A DNA stretch of 64,000 nt from the NCBI RefSeq assembly GCF_030247185.1, contig NC_080572.1, forward strand, positions 94,661,198-94,725,197, read 5' to 3'. The notes under the pieces are model-generated. The model searched no databases. It saw nothing but the letters and a program-made list of their open reading frames with translations, and was not told the DNA's origin. The translations under genes and the position numbers were made by a program. Source of the stretch: Malaya genurostris (taxonomy: Eukaryota; Arthropoda; Insecta; Diptera; Culicidae). Below are positions 23,001 to 33,108 of this stretch, one piece after another; position 1 is the stretch's first letter; each line of letters starts with the position of its first letter.

Positions 23001-23789
23001 TTCAAGTTTCTCAGATATCGAGGTCGCATAGCTATTCCAATCAATATTTCGTGTGAGGTCATACGAAACATTGATTGTCTTCGATGGTTTTAAGCCGCTG
23101 TTGATTGATATTACGATCGGTAGATGATCACTACCGTGGGGATCAGGAATTACCTCCCACGTGCAATCCAACCGTAGCGATGTCGAGCAAAGGGATAAAT
23201 CCAGCGCACTTGGTCTTGCTGGTGGTGCAGGAATCCGTGTCATTTCTCCCGTATTCAAGATTGTCATATTGAAGTTGTCGCAAATATCATGGATCATAGC
23301 TGATCTGTTATCGTCGTGAAGACAGCCCCATCCCGTACCGTGTGAGTTAAAGTCTCCTAAAACCAACGTCGGTGCGGGAAGGAGCTCTATGATATTACTG
23401 AGCCGCCGATGCCCAACCAAGGTTCTAGGGGGAATGTAGATGGAAGCAATACAAAGGTCTTTACCTTTGATTGTAACATGACATGCGACAACTTCAATAC
23501 CTGGTATCGAGGGGAGGTTAATTCGATAAAAAGAATAGCACTTTTTGATCCCTAAAAGTACTCCTCCATAGGGATCATCTCGATCCAGGCGAATAATGTT
23601 AAAATCGTGGAAGTTTAAGGATATTTCAGAAGTTAGCCAAGTTTCGCACAATGCAAATGCGTCACATTTCAGATTATTTACTAGAAATTTAAAAGAATCT
23701 ATTTTTGGGATGATACTTCTGCAATTCCACTGTAAAACAGTGATTAGATCCGTGACCTCGGTGGATGATTTAGCCATCGAAGGATACAA
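20097..23789 (-). CDS. ORF2: endonuclease-reverse transcriptase-RNase H polyprotein
   Basis: The 1230-residue frame is open. Residues ~17-230 form an APE-type endonuclease (QWNC, E49 in CETW, GDFN at 145-148, SDH at 220-222) that nicks target DNA. RT spans ~480-760 (SYRPIAMLS, FGFRRGKGT, D573 in FLDIKGAFD, LPQGSCLSPLL, catalytic LADD at 660-663). RNase H spans ~948-1070 with D952, E985, D1009 and PSHC/GNEKAD. The C-terminus has a CTCG...H...C knuckle (1163-1179). Its start overlaps the ORF1 end by 20 bases; the ATG at residue 5 is an alternative. All catalytic residues I expect are present. Confidence 0.93.
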   Translation of the reverse strand: MYPSMAKSSTEVTDLITVLQWNCRSIIPKIDSFKFLVNNLKCDAFALCETWLTSEISLNFHDFNIIRLDRDDPYGGVLLGIKKCYSFYRINLPSIPGIEVVACHVTIKGKDLCIASIYIPPRTLVGHRRLSNIIELLPAPTLVLGDFNSHGTGWGCLHDDNRSAMIHDICDNFNMTILNTGEMTRIPAPPARPSALDLSLCSTSLRLDCTWEVIPDPHGSDHLPIVISINSGLKPSKTINVSYDLTRNIDWNSYATSISEKLERTQQLPPEEEYTFLAGLILDTAIQAQTKRVPGAKTNIRPPNPWWDKECTNLNAERASAYKKFRKNGTPDNYRNYAALDVKTKNLIRAKKRGYWRRFIDGLTKETSMSTLWNTARRMRNHNTTNESEEYSNRWIFDFAKKVCPDSVPEQKITRAATPNTNETLFSMVELSLALLSCNNKAPGLDRIKFNLLKNLPDPAKRRLLNLFNKFLTGNIVPHDWRQVRVIAIQKPGKPASDHNSYRPIAMLSCIRKLFEKMILFRLDNWVETNGLLSDTQFGFRRGKGTNDCLALLSTEIQMAFARKEQMASVFLDIKGAFDSVSINILSEKLHQHGLSPVLNNFLHNLLSEKHMYFAHGDLSTIRFSYMGLPQGSCLSPLLYNFYVNDIDKCINTSCTLRQLADDSVVSIIGPKAADLQGPLQDTLDNLSSWALQMGIEFSTEKTELVVFSRKREPAQLQLQLGGETIAQAFTFKYLGVWFDSKGTWGCHIRYLKQKCHQRINFLRTITGSWWGALPGDLIRLYQTTILSVMEYGCFCFRSVANTHFIKLERIQYRCLRIALGCMQSTHTMSLEVLAGVLPLKNRFWDLSYRLLIRCDILNPLVIENFERLVELNSQTRFMSLYFDDMDQNINPSSFVSNRAHFLDTSDSTVFFDTSMREEIRGIPDHVRPQVAPNIFYNKFRTVNCENMFYTDGSNINKSTGFGIFNQNITASYKLSDPASVYVAELAAIQYTLEIIETMPKDHYFIVTDSLSSIEALRAMKPGKYPPYFLGKIREHLRTLSERSYSISLVWVPSHCSIPGNEKADLLAKVGALEGDIYERPICFNEFFSISRQKTLESWQTSWTNDELGRWLHSIIPKVSTKPWFKGMNMSRDFIRVMSRLMSNHYTFNAHLRRIGIMENGLCTCGDGYQDIEHVVWSCVEYRDARSKLLESLRARGRPPEVPVRDVLASRDSSYMLLIYQYLKHIDIQV

Positions 23790-25104
23790 TCGCTGAGAGA
23801 AGGGGCCAATTTGCAGTCAACTGCTTCAAATATGTTTTTACTGTTGGCATGAAAGCAATTAAAATGCTTCTAAGAGGGTCTGAAATATTGAAAGTTGTAA
23901 AAATCCAGTCCACAACATCAGAGAACTTGATAAGTCCAGCACCTAGTTGGTTCTCTGGTACGCTTGGGGATTTTATAGTCCCGGGAAGTCGTGGGAATTC
24001 CATCTCGGAATTGAGTTTTCCGAGACCAGGAGCTTTTTGCTTCGGTGTTGTGTCCCGATTCCCGTTAGCTGTAACTTTTCGAAGCCCTTCGGAAGACACC
24101 TTCGAACCCTTACTAGGTAGCTTATGAGAGGATTTATTTATTCTTTTCCTATAGCTATGAGGGACCGCCGAAGATGGACCTTCCAAAGGGTCGTCAGAAT
24201 CGCTCTCGTCAGTTGACAAGCAGGCATATGGGTTCGTTGTCTGTTTAGGAGGGGTGGCACTTTTAAGCATCTCTGCGAAAGAACGCTTGGAGTGCTCCTT
24301 TAGGGAACGCTTCATTCGATCACCTCGCAGTTTGTAAGCGGGACAATCAGAGAGGTCATGCGGACCCTCCTTACAGTAGAGACACTTTTCAGCATCCTTA
24401 CCGCAAGAGCCGTCCGCATGAGCTTCCCCACAGTTAGCACAACGTGGCTTATTGCTGCAATGGGTAGCTGTATGCCCCAGTTGTTTGCAATTAGTACAGT
24501 TCATTACTCGGGGTACGAATAGGCGAACAGGCAAACGAACCCGGTCAAAGAGGATGTAGTTGGGCAAAGCAGAACCGGCGAAGGTCACACGATAAGAGTC
24601 TGATTGGGGATAGGACTTTGTTCCATCCCCGGCGATCGATACTGAATGCAATCGCTTGCAGTCCAGTATCTTGACATTCTTAAGTGAGGGGTCTTTAAAA
24701 CAACCCGCCCCGTACTTAAGAACGTCCTCGCAAGTCAAACTCGAATCGGTGACCACACCGTCGATTTCTACTTCGCGAGCTGGCACGTAGACGCGGTACT
24801 CCCGCGTAAAAGGATCATTTTGAACGAGCTCATTAGCCTGTTTTGAACTGGTAAACAGGACCCTGAGCTTGTCTGGACGTATCTTATCAAAACTTTTTAT
24901 AGTATTGTATCGCGAGGACAGGTCCCGCGATATTTTTAAAATATTTAATTTTTTTTCTTTCGATTTGGTCCGGAAATAGACCGCATAAGGACCGGCCGGT
25001 AGTGCGAGCCCATCCGGATAGCTCTTTATGCGAGACTTTTTATAGTCAAGGGAAGTCTCCATTTGATCATCGGGAACGGGGGGGTCAGAATTTAGACTAG
25101 ACAT
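23770..25104 (-). CDS. ORF1: gag-like nucleic-acid-binding protein
   Basis: The 444-residue protein binds element RNA to form the ribonucleoprotein. Residues ~38-200 form the conserved I-type gag region (GPYAVYFRT ... PVRLFVPRVMNC). Three zinc knuckles follow: 203-216 (CTNCKQLGHTATHC), 222-234 (CANCGEAHADGSC) and 241-254 (CLYCKEGPHDLSDC). The C-terminal half is Ser/Lys-rich and probably disordered. The ATG at 25102-25104 is the first in the frame. No stop or frameshift is seen. The ORF1 end overlaps ORF2 by 20 bases in another frame, suggesting reinitiation. Confidence 0.92.
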   Translation of the reverse strand: MSSLNSDPPVPDDQMETSLDYKKSRIKSYPDGLALPAGPYAVYFRTKSKEKKLNILKISRDLSSRYNTIKSFDKIRPDKLRVLFTSSKQANELVQNDPFTREYRVYVPAREVEIDGVVTDSSLTCEDVLKYGAGCFKDPSLKNVKILDCKRLHSVSIAGDGTKSYPQSDSYRVTFAGSALPNYILFDRVRLPVRLFVPRVMNCTNCKQLGHTATHCSNKPRCANCGEAHADGSCGKDAEKCLYCKEGPHDLSDCPAYKLRGDRMKRSLKEHSKRSFAEMLKSATPPKQTTNPYACLSTDESDSDDPLEGPSSAVPHSYRKRINKSSHKLPSKGSKVSSEGLRKVTANGNRDTTPKQKAPGLGKLNSEMEFPRLPGTIKSPSVPENQLGAGLIKFSDVVDWIFTTFNISDPLRSILIAFMPTVKTYLKQLTANWPLLSAIVSFDG

Positions 25105-25583
25105 GTTGCGGAGCTACCTCCGCACAGAAATAAGTGAATCGGGGAGAAATAGAACAGTCGAATGCAGGAAGGAAAAAAAAACTAAATAATGATACTTAGC
25201 TTAAATCCAACGGGGGCCACCAAGGCCTAGCCCTCGTCGATCGGCGTATCGCCGCTTCGATGGTGTGCAAAAAACCTCCGAGAGGAAAAAGCACACTCTT
25301 TTGTAATCCGCACTGTGATATCACGTACACCGTTGGGCCTGTTTTGATCGATCGAACAATCACCGGCTAACGGTACTGTTTCGATCGTCCGCTCACAACA
25401 ATACACTGCTTCAGTATATAATGTGCATAAAACCTCTCACAGGAAAAAGCACTATTGTCTATTACACAATAGCGATCTAGTTTTGATCGTCCGGTCACTT
25501 TATCACACACGGCACTGGTTTTCAACGCTTTCGCAGTAAACACAAAGCACGTCCGTTCACTCGGAAGGTTGAAACGGCAATGA
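25105..25583 (-). promoter_or_regulatory. 5' UTR of the I-clade element with repeated modules
   Basis: Non-coding leader between the TSD and the ORF1 start, where I-type elements carry an internal promoter. Two related modules occur about 158 bases apart: ACCTCCGAGAGGAAAAAGCA (25274-25293) and ACCTCTCACAGGAAAAAGCA (about 25432-25451). Each is followed, at slightly different spacing, by TTTTGATCG. No promoter can be pinned down by eye. Confidence 0.6.
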
Positions 25584-25759
25584 CCGTTGCCTATATGAAA
25601 CGAAAAAGTCACTGTTGTCCGACCTTATTGTTCATGGTTGAGCCTATATCGCATTCTAAAAAATGGTAAATATAATTATTTTTAGTATCAACAATTTGCG
25701 TTTTAGTCTGTTAAGACGTAGAGCCGTCTTGAGTTAGTTTTAAATATGATCAGTATCTA

Positions 25760-25900
25760 ACGGGGCAAACAGAATGGAAAACTGATTCGCGAATGCAATT
25801 ATGTAATGAGAACCGTGAAAATGTTACCGCAAAGACGGGACTCGATCCCATAACTAACTCCTATCCGGGGATTTGTTTTACCTATTAATGAGTGAGACTT
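25760..25900 (-). repeat. tRNA-derived SINE-like fragment
   Basis: On the minus strand GGGATCGAGTCCCGTCTTTG resembles a tRNA T-arm (B box one base off GGTTCGANTCC). The downstream part matches 13844-13915. I cannot fold a full cloverleaf. Confidence 0.4.
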
Positions 25901-27149
25901 AATCCAGCATTAGCCAAAATTTTTACAAGTAACTCAATAATCAGTGAATTACATCTAGAATCCTAAGGTAATCATTACTATTCGTAATCAAAGCGTACTT
26001 AGTTTGGAACTACTACCTCATCATCCGCATCATTCATCATGAATACCACCTTCATGGGGTCTATCGCTGACGAAATCCAGCCAGCGACTGGCACCAGTAC
26101 AGAAGGTGAAAAGCGATTATAAATACACTATCCTATTCAGTGCTTGAGCGGAAAATAGGTATAGAGCGAGAAGACTAGTGTTTGATGAACAGAGAAGATG
26201 TTTGGATGTATGGTTAGAACCTAACCGGATGTATGGTCATTCCTAACCGTGGTCTAAATGATGAAAAAAATCATCATTTTTTCAAATTTTTTCGAGAATT
26301 ATCGCTAAACAAAATAAATTCAAATGTTTTGCATGATAAAAAGCATCATTCGAACAACATTTTGTAATTTTTTCGTGGAAAAATATTGAGAAATAAGTCG
26401 GTGAAGAGGTATTTTCGAGAACGCTTCTTAAAAATCATGATTTGCGGTGTCTACTGTATCTCAGTGAAGACTAATCAGATGTGAACAAACGAACGAAGCA
26501 TAGTTAGAGTAGAAGTTTTTCTAGACTCTAACGTTTCTGTTTGATTTTTTTTAATGTTTTAAATTTTTGGTGGTTGTTAAAAGCGAAAACTTCGATTTTT
26601 CACGAAAAAATCCGCCATTTTGTAGCTGTAAAATCTCTCCAAAGTAACAAACAACGAAAAGGAAAACGTTGGGGTCTGTTTTTTTATATGTAGAAAGTGT
26701 GTGCAAAATTTGAAAAAAAAAAAATGGTGCAGTAGTTTTTGAATTACGATGGACACGGACTTTCAAAACCTGCTTTCGAGGAAAACGCGTTTAAAGGTTT
26801 TTGTCTATAAAATCAATGGAAATAAATAATTACTCCAGGGAGCTCGTAGGGTCTAACATTTTCAAAAAATCATATTTTTTCTTTTATAATTTATTATAAC
26901 GAAACATTTCAAGAATGTTTTGTCAAGTTTTGAAGTCAATCGAAGTAGAAATCTTGGGCATGTGCGCCGAGTTCTTGCTTCTTCGTAGAATGAGATAGCC
27001 ATAGATAAAGGTCCATACCTTCCAGAATTTCGTTCCAATAAGCTTGAAAATTTCACAGAAAATTCTTAAAATGTTTTACTATAAGAAAATATAAAGAAAA
27101 TAATAAATGACATTCAAAACTGTTAGACCCTACCTACCACCCCCACCCC
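25901..27149. other. no gene seen
   Basis: AT-rich DNA. A 27-codon frame at 26038 is too short to support. Nothing else recognised. Confidence 0.35.
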
Positions 27150-27312
27150 CCTTAAGCAAGATTTCAATTCAGGCCAAGTTTCAGGCTTTGTTAAATCGCA
27201 TTTGCCCATTTCGTACACTGTATTGTTCACTACACTGTATTGTCTTTGTTTCTATCGTCTCGACCGTGAGCAATTGTCGACTGGGTCGGATGAGATGCGA
27301 GCACGAACTGCC
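27150..27312 (-). pseudogene. third copy (5' fragment) of the ORF1-only family
   Basis: On the minus strand it starts CAGTTCGTGCTCGCATCTC, like element AC at 13013, and follows AC through ATTTAACAAAGCCTGAAACT and TTGGCC. It then jumps to the TGAAATCTTGCTTAAG region, skipping about 70 bases present in AC. It is truncated after that. It shows that the family start is conserved at a third locus. Confidence 0.7.
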
Positions 27313-30300
27313 TTGTTACTTAGGTTACTGGGCATTGCTTCAGGAACATATGAAGTTTTTCATGCATATTCAGCGTATTTTATTATATTGTTCCAGGTTT
27401 TAACTAAACTCGTTTCATTAGATAAAGAGATTTGCAATTATTTTAAGTTGTTAGAATCTATTCTGACGTCTACAACTTTCATCATTTTTATTTAACTCTA
27501 CAATGTAATAAGAATTTTGAGTGACGAAATTGTCAACTGTCAAATTTATTTTCAGCCACCAATCATTGGGAAAACCCGTTTAGGAATTTTAAAATTCGAA
27601 AACCAGAAGAAAAGTGTAAACAATGGACACAAAAATCGTTTAAAAATACCACCCGGCAAATGATCATTAAGATTAGAACCAGACTTAATCAAACTAATAA
27701 TCGTTAAAAATATCTTTTTGCAAGAATCGGACAAAAACACTTTGAGCTAAGCTGAGCCGAGCTGAAGTAGATCGTCCGTAGTTGCACTTCGTGATTGACC
27801 GAATGAGTGGAAATATACAATGAACCAAGAAAATGAAGCTTGGGAGAAACAAATCATTTTCACTGTACATACCCACTCACTCCTAACTTTTTATTAAATG
27901 ATCAATAACGACGCTGACTACGACCAAAGGCTGTGCTACTGAGGGAAAGGAAGGAATGTTAGTCCGATACTCGTTGTTTCTAGAGACCGCAGGCACCACT
28001 GTATCTCCACGAGCATCACGGGATGGGAGATTTGTTAGTAGAGAGGGAAAGAGATCCGGATATGTTTTGGTAAACAATATGATCTCAACGAAACCTGATT
28101 TTTGATACTTAAGAGAAATATAATAAGTAAGCAAAATATAAAATATCTCCAAGGAACGATCTCACCAGTATCCCTTTTCTCCTGCTCGCTCTGCTGTCAG
28201 CAACGCGAGATGAAACACAACCACTGAAAGAATAAATTAAAATCACTCGCGAATGGCCCCTTTTCAGAACAAACCCTAGACCTTCAGTCTGAATGGCACG
28301 ATCGACTTGTAAACTTTCACATATTCCATAGAAATCCGACAACACCGACAATGACATGCAGACGGCGTTTCGATCGGTTAACAGGTTAACATCGTTGAAT
28401 ATTGGGGCGGCAAATTCACAGTATTGCCGCTTGAGCATCTTTTGTTTCGCGGATCAATATTATTCAATAAATAGCACTCTCACTACTAAACACATACTTG
28501 TCACACCTGCACTATCACTCAAAATAACTATTTCAACCAAATTTTTATCTATACGTATCAAACAACACATTGAAATTATACTTTTTTTGAGAGCAGCACC
28601 AGGATACCGCATCGCACTCCCAGTGATGCCAACTCTCCAGAATCGGACAAAAACACTTTGAATACAAAAACCGAATCGAAACTTTCTTCTGAAACAAATG
28701 TTATTATTCGGATTTCGAAAAGTCGGCATAAATCTTGATATGCAAAAAACGGATGAAAATATTCGTTTCAGGAGAACCGGCTGAGTTTTTGTCATGTTTT
28801 TGCTTTTAAAAATTGTTCATGCCCAATACTTGTTCTTTTAAAACAATTTTTGCATTACGAAATCCGTGTTAGATTGTTCATTCGCAAAACGTGTTTTCCA
28901 AACTAAATTGTACCTATCCGATGATTGCATTCAGCTGTTCATATAAAAAAGAAATAAATAACTGGCATACCATAATCGAAATATACTGATGAACTTTTTT
29001 TTGTGGAATCTTCCATATTATATAAAAGTTTTTTAGTCCATGGTAAAAAATTGAGCGATTTTTTCAAGCATATTAAAAAAACAAGGGCCTTTACGCCAGA
29101 AAAAAAAAACTATTATCATCGGCAATACTTTTTTGGGCTGTTTTCATTATCAACAATTAAGTTTCTCTTTCCAAAAAATCGCTCTTTCATATTGTTCAGT
29201 TTTGATCGTTTTTCGTATCGCTTCTTATAATAGTTTATGCGCTTCAAAGGATTGACTGAGCGCCGAGTAAATTCAAAGAACAGTATCTCAGAAAATATTC
29301 AAAGTATGTAGTAAATTTTCATGATTGTGAAGAACTCAAATAGTGATTAAAATAAACAGTTCCGAACTGGATATTTGAGTCAACTACGAATGGATCTAAT
29401 TAATATCTTGAGTTCAAAATGCAAACATGAAGCATTATTTGCCTGTTTGGCATGGTTCTGTTTTGTGCCACGAACAAAATAATACGAAGAGCAAATATAA
29501 TCCACTGCACTTGTCGCTTACTTCAAACATAAAATCAAAACGAAAATATGTATGCAATGTTAACGATGACTCTGTATTCAATTAACCGTTAACTCATGAC
29601 ACGAGGCAAAGCAGGAACATAACTTAATTTGCAAATAAATTGAATCCATTCGTTATCGATGGGTGAACTTTATCTGACTCGGTTGTCTGATGGCAGTCGC
29701 GTGTGGAGTGTCTTTTGATAATAATACCCAGTACAGTATTGAAACCTGGCAATCATGCAATCTGGCGAGAAAAAAAAAATCGCACAATACGCATACGAAA
29801 GTTTTTCTGTGACTTTTTACTGACTCGGTAATGTACACTTTGATATGGTCAATGGATTGGATTAAATTATTTTGTCGCGCAATGAAGCGCACAACGGCAC
29901 TTTCGGATTGAAATAGTATAGCGGTGGAGCGCTGAAACCACACCAATATAAATTTTTGCTCTCGATTCCCTCAATCTATTAAAATCTTCCAATAAAACCA
30001 CAATCAATAAATGAAAATAAAAATTCATAGCCTATAGACGATTAATAATAGAATGCTGGGTATGTATATATGTTAACAGAATGATTTTGACAAATGTTTA
30101 AGCTATCTAATACTCAAACTGTTCGTGAATAAAGCCATGAACGTGACGTCATTCAAAGAGTTCATAAAAAAAGTACTTATTGTTGCACCGACAGCTCTCA
30201 TATCGCCTTCTATCTAGCCAAGAGCAAACCCCAATCTTAATACACTCGATTGCCTCTGACACGAGTGGGAGGAGCGTCTCTGACACGAGTACCAGCAGCC

Positions 30301-31239
30301 GCTATAAATCCGACGACATGCTTCAGACCCATCGCTCCTCAACCTCTCAACCGTTGAAAAAAAAAATGGTTTGCCGAATAATCCGGTGGCGTTTAAAACA
30401 CTCAAGCCGTGGAAAAGTACCAAGGACACAGAAAATCCGTCCATAAAGCTTGCCACTAATGGGACTTTAATGCCACGCATCATAACTGCGCTTCGGTGTT
30501 GCAAAAAGGACGATGACTTTGTTATCTTTTGTCTACGAAATCCTCCTGCCCTTAGGTAAAAAACAGGCGAGTCAGTGGCGTGTAGTTTCAACTAACGAGT
30601 GGCGTACTTGTTTATGTTCAAGACGACAAGGGATTTCATAGCACAATTCCGTCGACTATAAAAACTAATTATTTCCACGGTTCCTTCTTGCCATTGTTGA
30701 CGCGTTGCTACGCTACAGTCGCGACTGTCGGCAATCTGTCTTTATCGGGCGATGAGATGAGCCTTAAGTATACCACAGTTGTTCTTGTGTCATTCCGAAA
30801 GAGACAAATTTGGGATTTTCTGTGAAAAGCCAGGACCGCTTCTTCTGCCATTGCGAGCGGTTTATTTCAGTGGTCGATGAAACGTTCTCCTTCGTCCAAC
30901 TGAACTCCAATTACGGTACTGTAAACTCAATGATAAGCTGAGGAAAGTGTAGATCCGCGCATTAGTGTAAACCTAAATTGTGCTCGTATTTTGTAATTAT
31001 CCCAAACCGCGTCGAAGCACTGTATCCGACCGATTCACGAGTGTTAACCACTGTTCTCGAGTAGGAATAGCACTTGCATGCAAATGAGGGTGGCGTCCAA
31101 ATGAATTGTTCGTCGTTCGATGGTTTAATTTCGACACGATTATCAACGGTTTGATCCAAATTCTGCAATTTTGTAATTAGCTATAGAGAACAGGTTAGGT
31201 TATCAACAAAAAAACTGACTTGTTTAAAATAAGTGAAAA
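27313..31239. other. no gene seen; one 23-bp direct repeat
   Basis: About 3.9 kb of unique-looking DNA with only short ORFs. AGAATCGGACAAAAACACTT (plus TGA) is repeated exactly at 27723-27745 and 28639-28661. No coding pattern, tRNA or element recognised. Confidence 0.35.
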
Positions 31240-31475
31240 CTGTAGTGTTATGTACCACTCGACTAAGCTTGATGAGATCGGAAAATGTCTGTATGTGTGT
31301 ATGAATGTGCAATTTTCAATGAATTTTTTACTGCTCAATTTTCGCGAAGATAGCTGAACTAATTTCAACAAACTTAGGCTCGTTTGAAAACTACTCTTGG
31401 GCCATTGTGCAAGACTAAAGATCAAATGGGTGTGATTTCTGGTTTCGACGATATAATGGTATAAGTGACGTAACC
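31240..31475 (-). repeat. diverged piece of the CCTAGTGG/GCCTTTCT dispersed repeat
   Basis: GATCGGAAAATGTCTG, a short GT tract and AACTTAGGCTCGTTTGAAAAC follow the order seen in other minus-oriented copies such as 38220-38500. Confidence 0.5.
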
Positions 31476-31489
31476 GACAAAACGTGTTG

Positions 31490-32454
31490 TTTTGGCATTA
31501 AAAATGCCTTACTATTGACTATACGGAGCCGGGTGTCAACTAAAAGTGTCACAAATAGGCGCGTAACCTTTTTCTGTCATAATATTGAACGTTAATAACT
31601 CAGTCCTTTGTTGATGGATTAATATAATTTAACAACCAATCCATTCGGAAACTTTCAACTTAAATATCTATGGCAACGTTGTTTCAGTATTTTAATAGCA
31701 TACTATTGAAAAATTGGCTAGAATCGAAAGAGTACATTAAATGTAACATGGCACATACAGATTATCTTTGTGTGAACGTTCATGCGATGCAGACCAACGA
31801 TCAAAACCGTGGGCCGTGCACGAAAAATCAACAAGATGACATCATTTACTTTTCTGTGATTGGTTAATGAAAGCATAGGTTGATTCGACTCAATTTTTCA
31901 ATTGCACATATCACTATTGAAATACTGAATCGCCTTACATGTTTAAGTTGAAAGTAGACAGTAGGAAATTGCATCAACACACAATGCAAAAGCGACAATC
32001 CAACGAGCGAACGCATATACATACAATCCAGTCATAACCTTACTGGACGAGCTACTTGTTTCATTCACAGGCAAGCATCAACTAGGCAAAGAATATATTT
32101 AAAGACTCCTCTTCATACTACGGAGAACGATGCGGTGTTTTTATGCATGACACAAAGCCTCCTATGCCGAACAAGAAAATGACATCATTTTGGTCCGCTG
32201 GGATTGGTGGATGAAAACATAGGTCGATTCTAACCAATTTTTCAATAGTACACTATTAAAATACTGAAACGAGTTTGTCATACATGTTTAAGTTAAAAGT
32301 TTCCGAATCGATTGGTTTGGTTGTTAAATTATATCAATTCATCAACAAAGTTACTGAGTTATTAACGTTCAAAATAATGACAGAAAAAGTTTTTTAACCT
32401 TTAATTGACACCCGGCCCCGTATAGTGAAGAGTAAAACAATTTCAATGCCAAAA
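31490..32454. mobile_element. non-autonomous element with ~230-bp terminal inverted repeats
   Basis: The left arm from TTTTGGCATT (31490) is the inverse of the right arm ending AATGCCAAAA (32454). The arms share TATACGG-GCCGGGTGTCAA, TTTTTCTGTCAT, AACGTTAATAACTCAGT and CAGTATTTTAATAG, for about 230 bases. No transposase is inside. The piece at 31836-31950 is a direct repeat of 32182-32300. A part copy lies near 9650-9870. Confidence 0.75.
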
Positions 32455-32461
32455 ACCAATT

Positions 32462-33017
32462 TTAATACACCTAGTGGTGTAATGATGCCTTTCTCATATT
32501 ACTCATTACATCATAAATATAACCGTGAAATTCGCAAAAACAACTGTTTATTGAATAATATAGGAAAATTTGTTTGGACCTAATCTCACAAACTCTACAA
32601 ATCCTATTTACCCTGTAGTTCCGGAACAAGAAGTAGTATCCATAACTACTAATTAAGGAATTCCGTATGAAACTGTAAGACTTTTCTTTTGAACCTATAA
32701 GTATGTGAAAATCGATTTGGCCATCTCCAAGAAAAGTGAGTGAGATCCTTTTTGCTGTTTTTAATCACCACTTCCAATTCTTCCGAAACCGGATTCAGAT
32801 GAACGGAATAGCCGAAGTTAGTTCGTTTGTTACCATCAAATATGACCTACAAATTGGAACAATTTGAACGTAGTTAAACCTATACTTGCTATCTTATGCT
32901 CTATTTCGATTAAACCAATTAAACGAAATTTAACAAACGAAACGAACCTGCGTTTCTGTTACTACTGCATATGTAAGTCAAGCTAAACAGCATGAATCAG
33001 CAGTATAAACCATGTAG

Positions 33018-33051
<34 letters not shown>

Positions 33052-33077
33052 TTCTTTTAATTATTATTATTATTGTT

Positions 33078-33108
<31 letters not shown>

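Larger units (their letters stand above)
19489..25595 (-). mobile_element. full-length I-clade non-LTR retrotransposon with 12-bp TSD
   Basis: CCGTTGCCTATA occurs at 19489-19500 and 25584-25595, bracketing a 6.08-kb element on the minus strand. It has a 5' UTR of about 480 bases, ORF1 (gag), an overlapping ORF2 (EN-RT-RNase H), a ~600-base 3' UTR and an A-tail (T-run at 19501). RNase H plus a three-knuckle gag places it in the I group rather than Jockey. Both ORFs are open, so it may be recently active. A second, 5'-truncated copy lies at 44246-47963. Confidence 0.9.

Noticed and set aside
26038..26121. 27-codon frame starting MNTTFMGSIADEI, less AT-rich than its surroundings
   Set aside because: Too short, with no domain, signal or conserved context; could be part of an unseen exon but not supported.
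30180..30600. Overlapping ORFs of 62-125 codons on both strands
   Set aside because: No family pattern and no codon-like signal favouring one strand.
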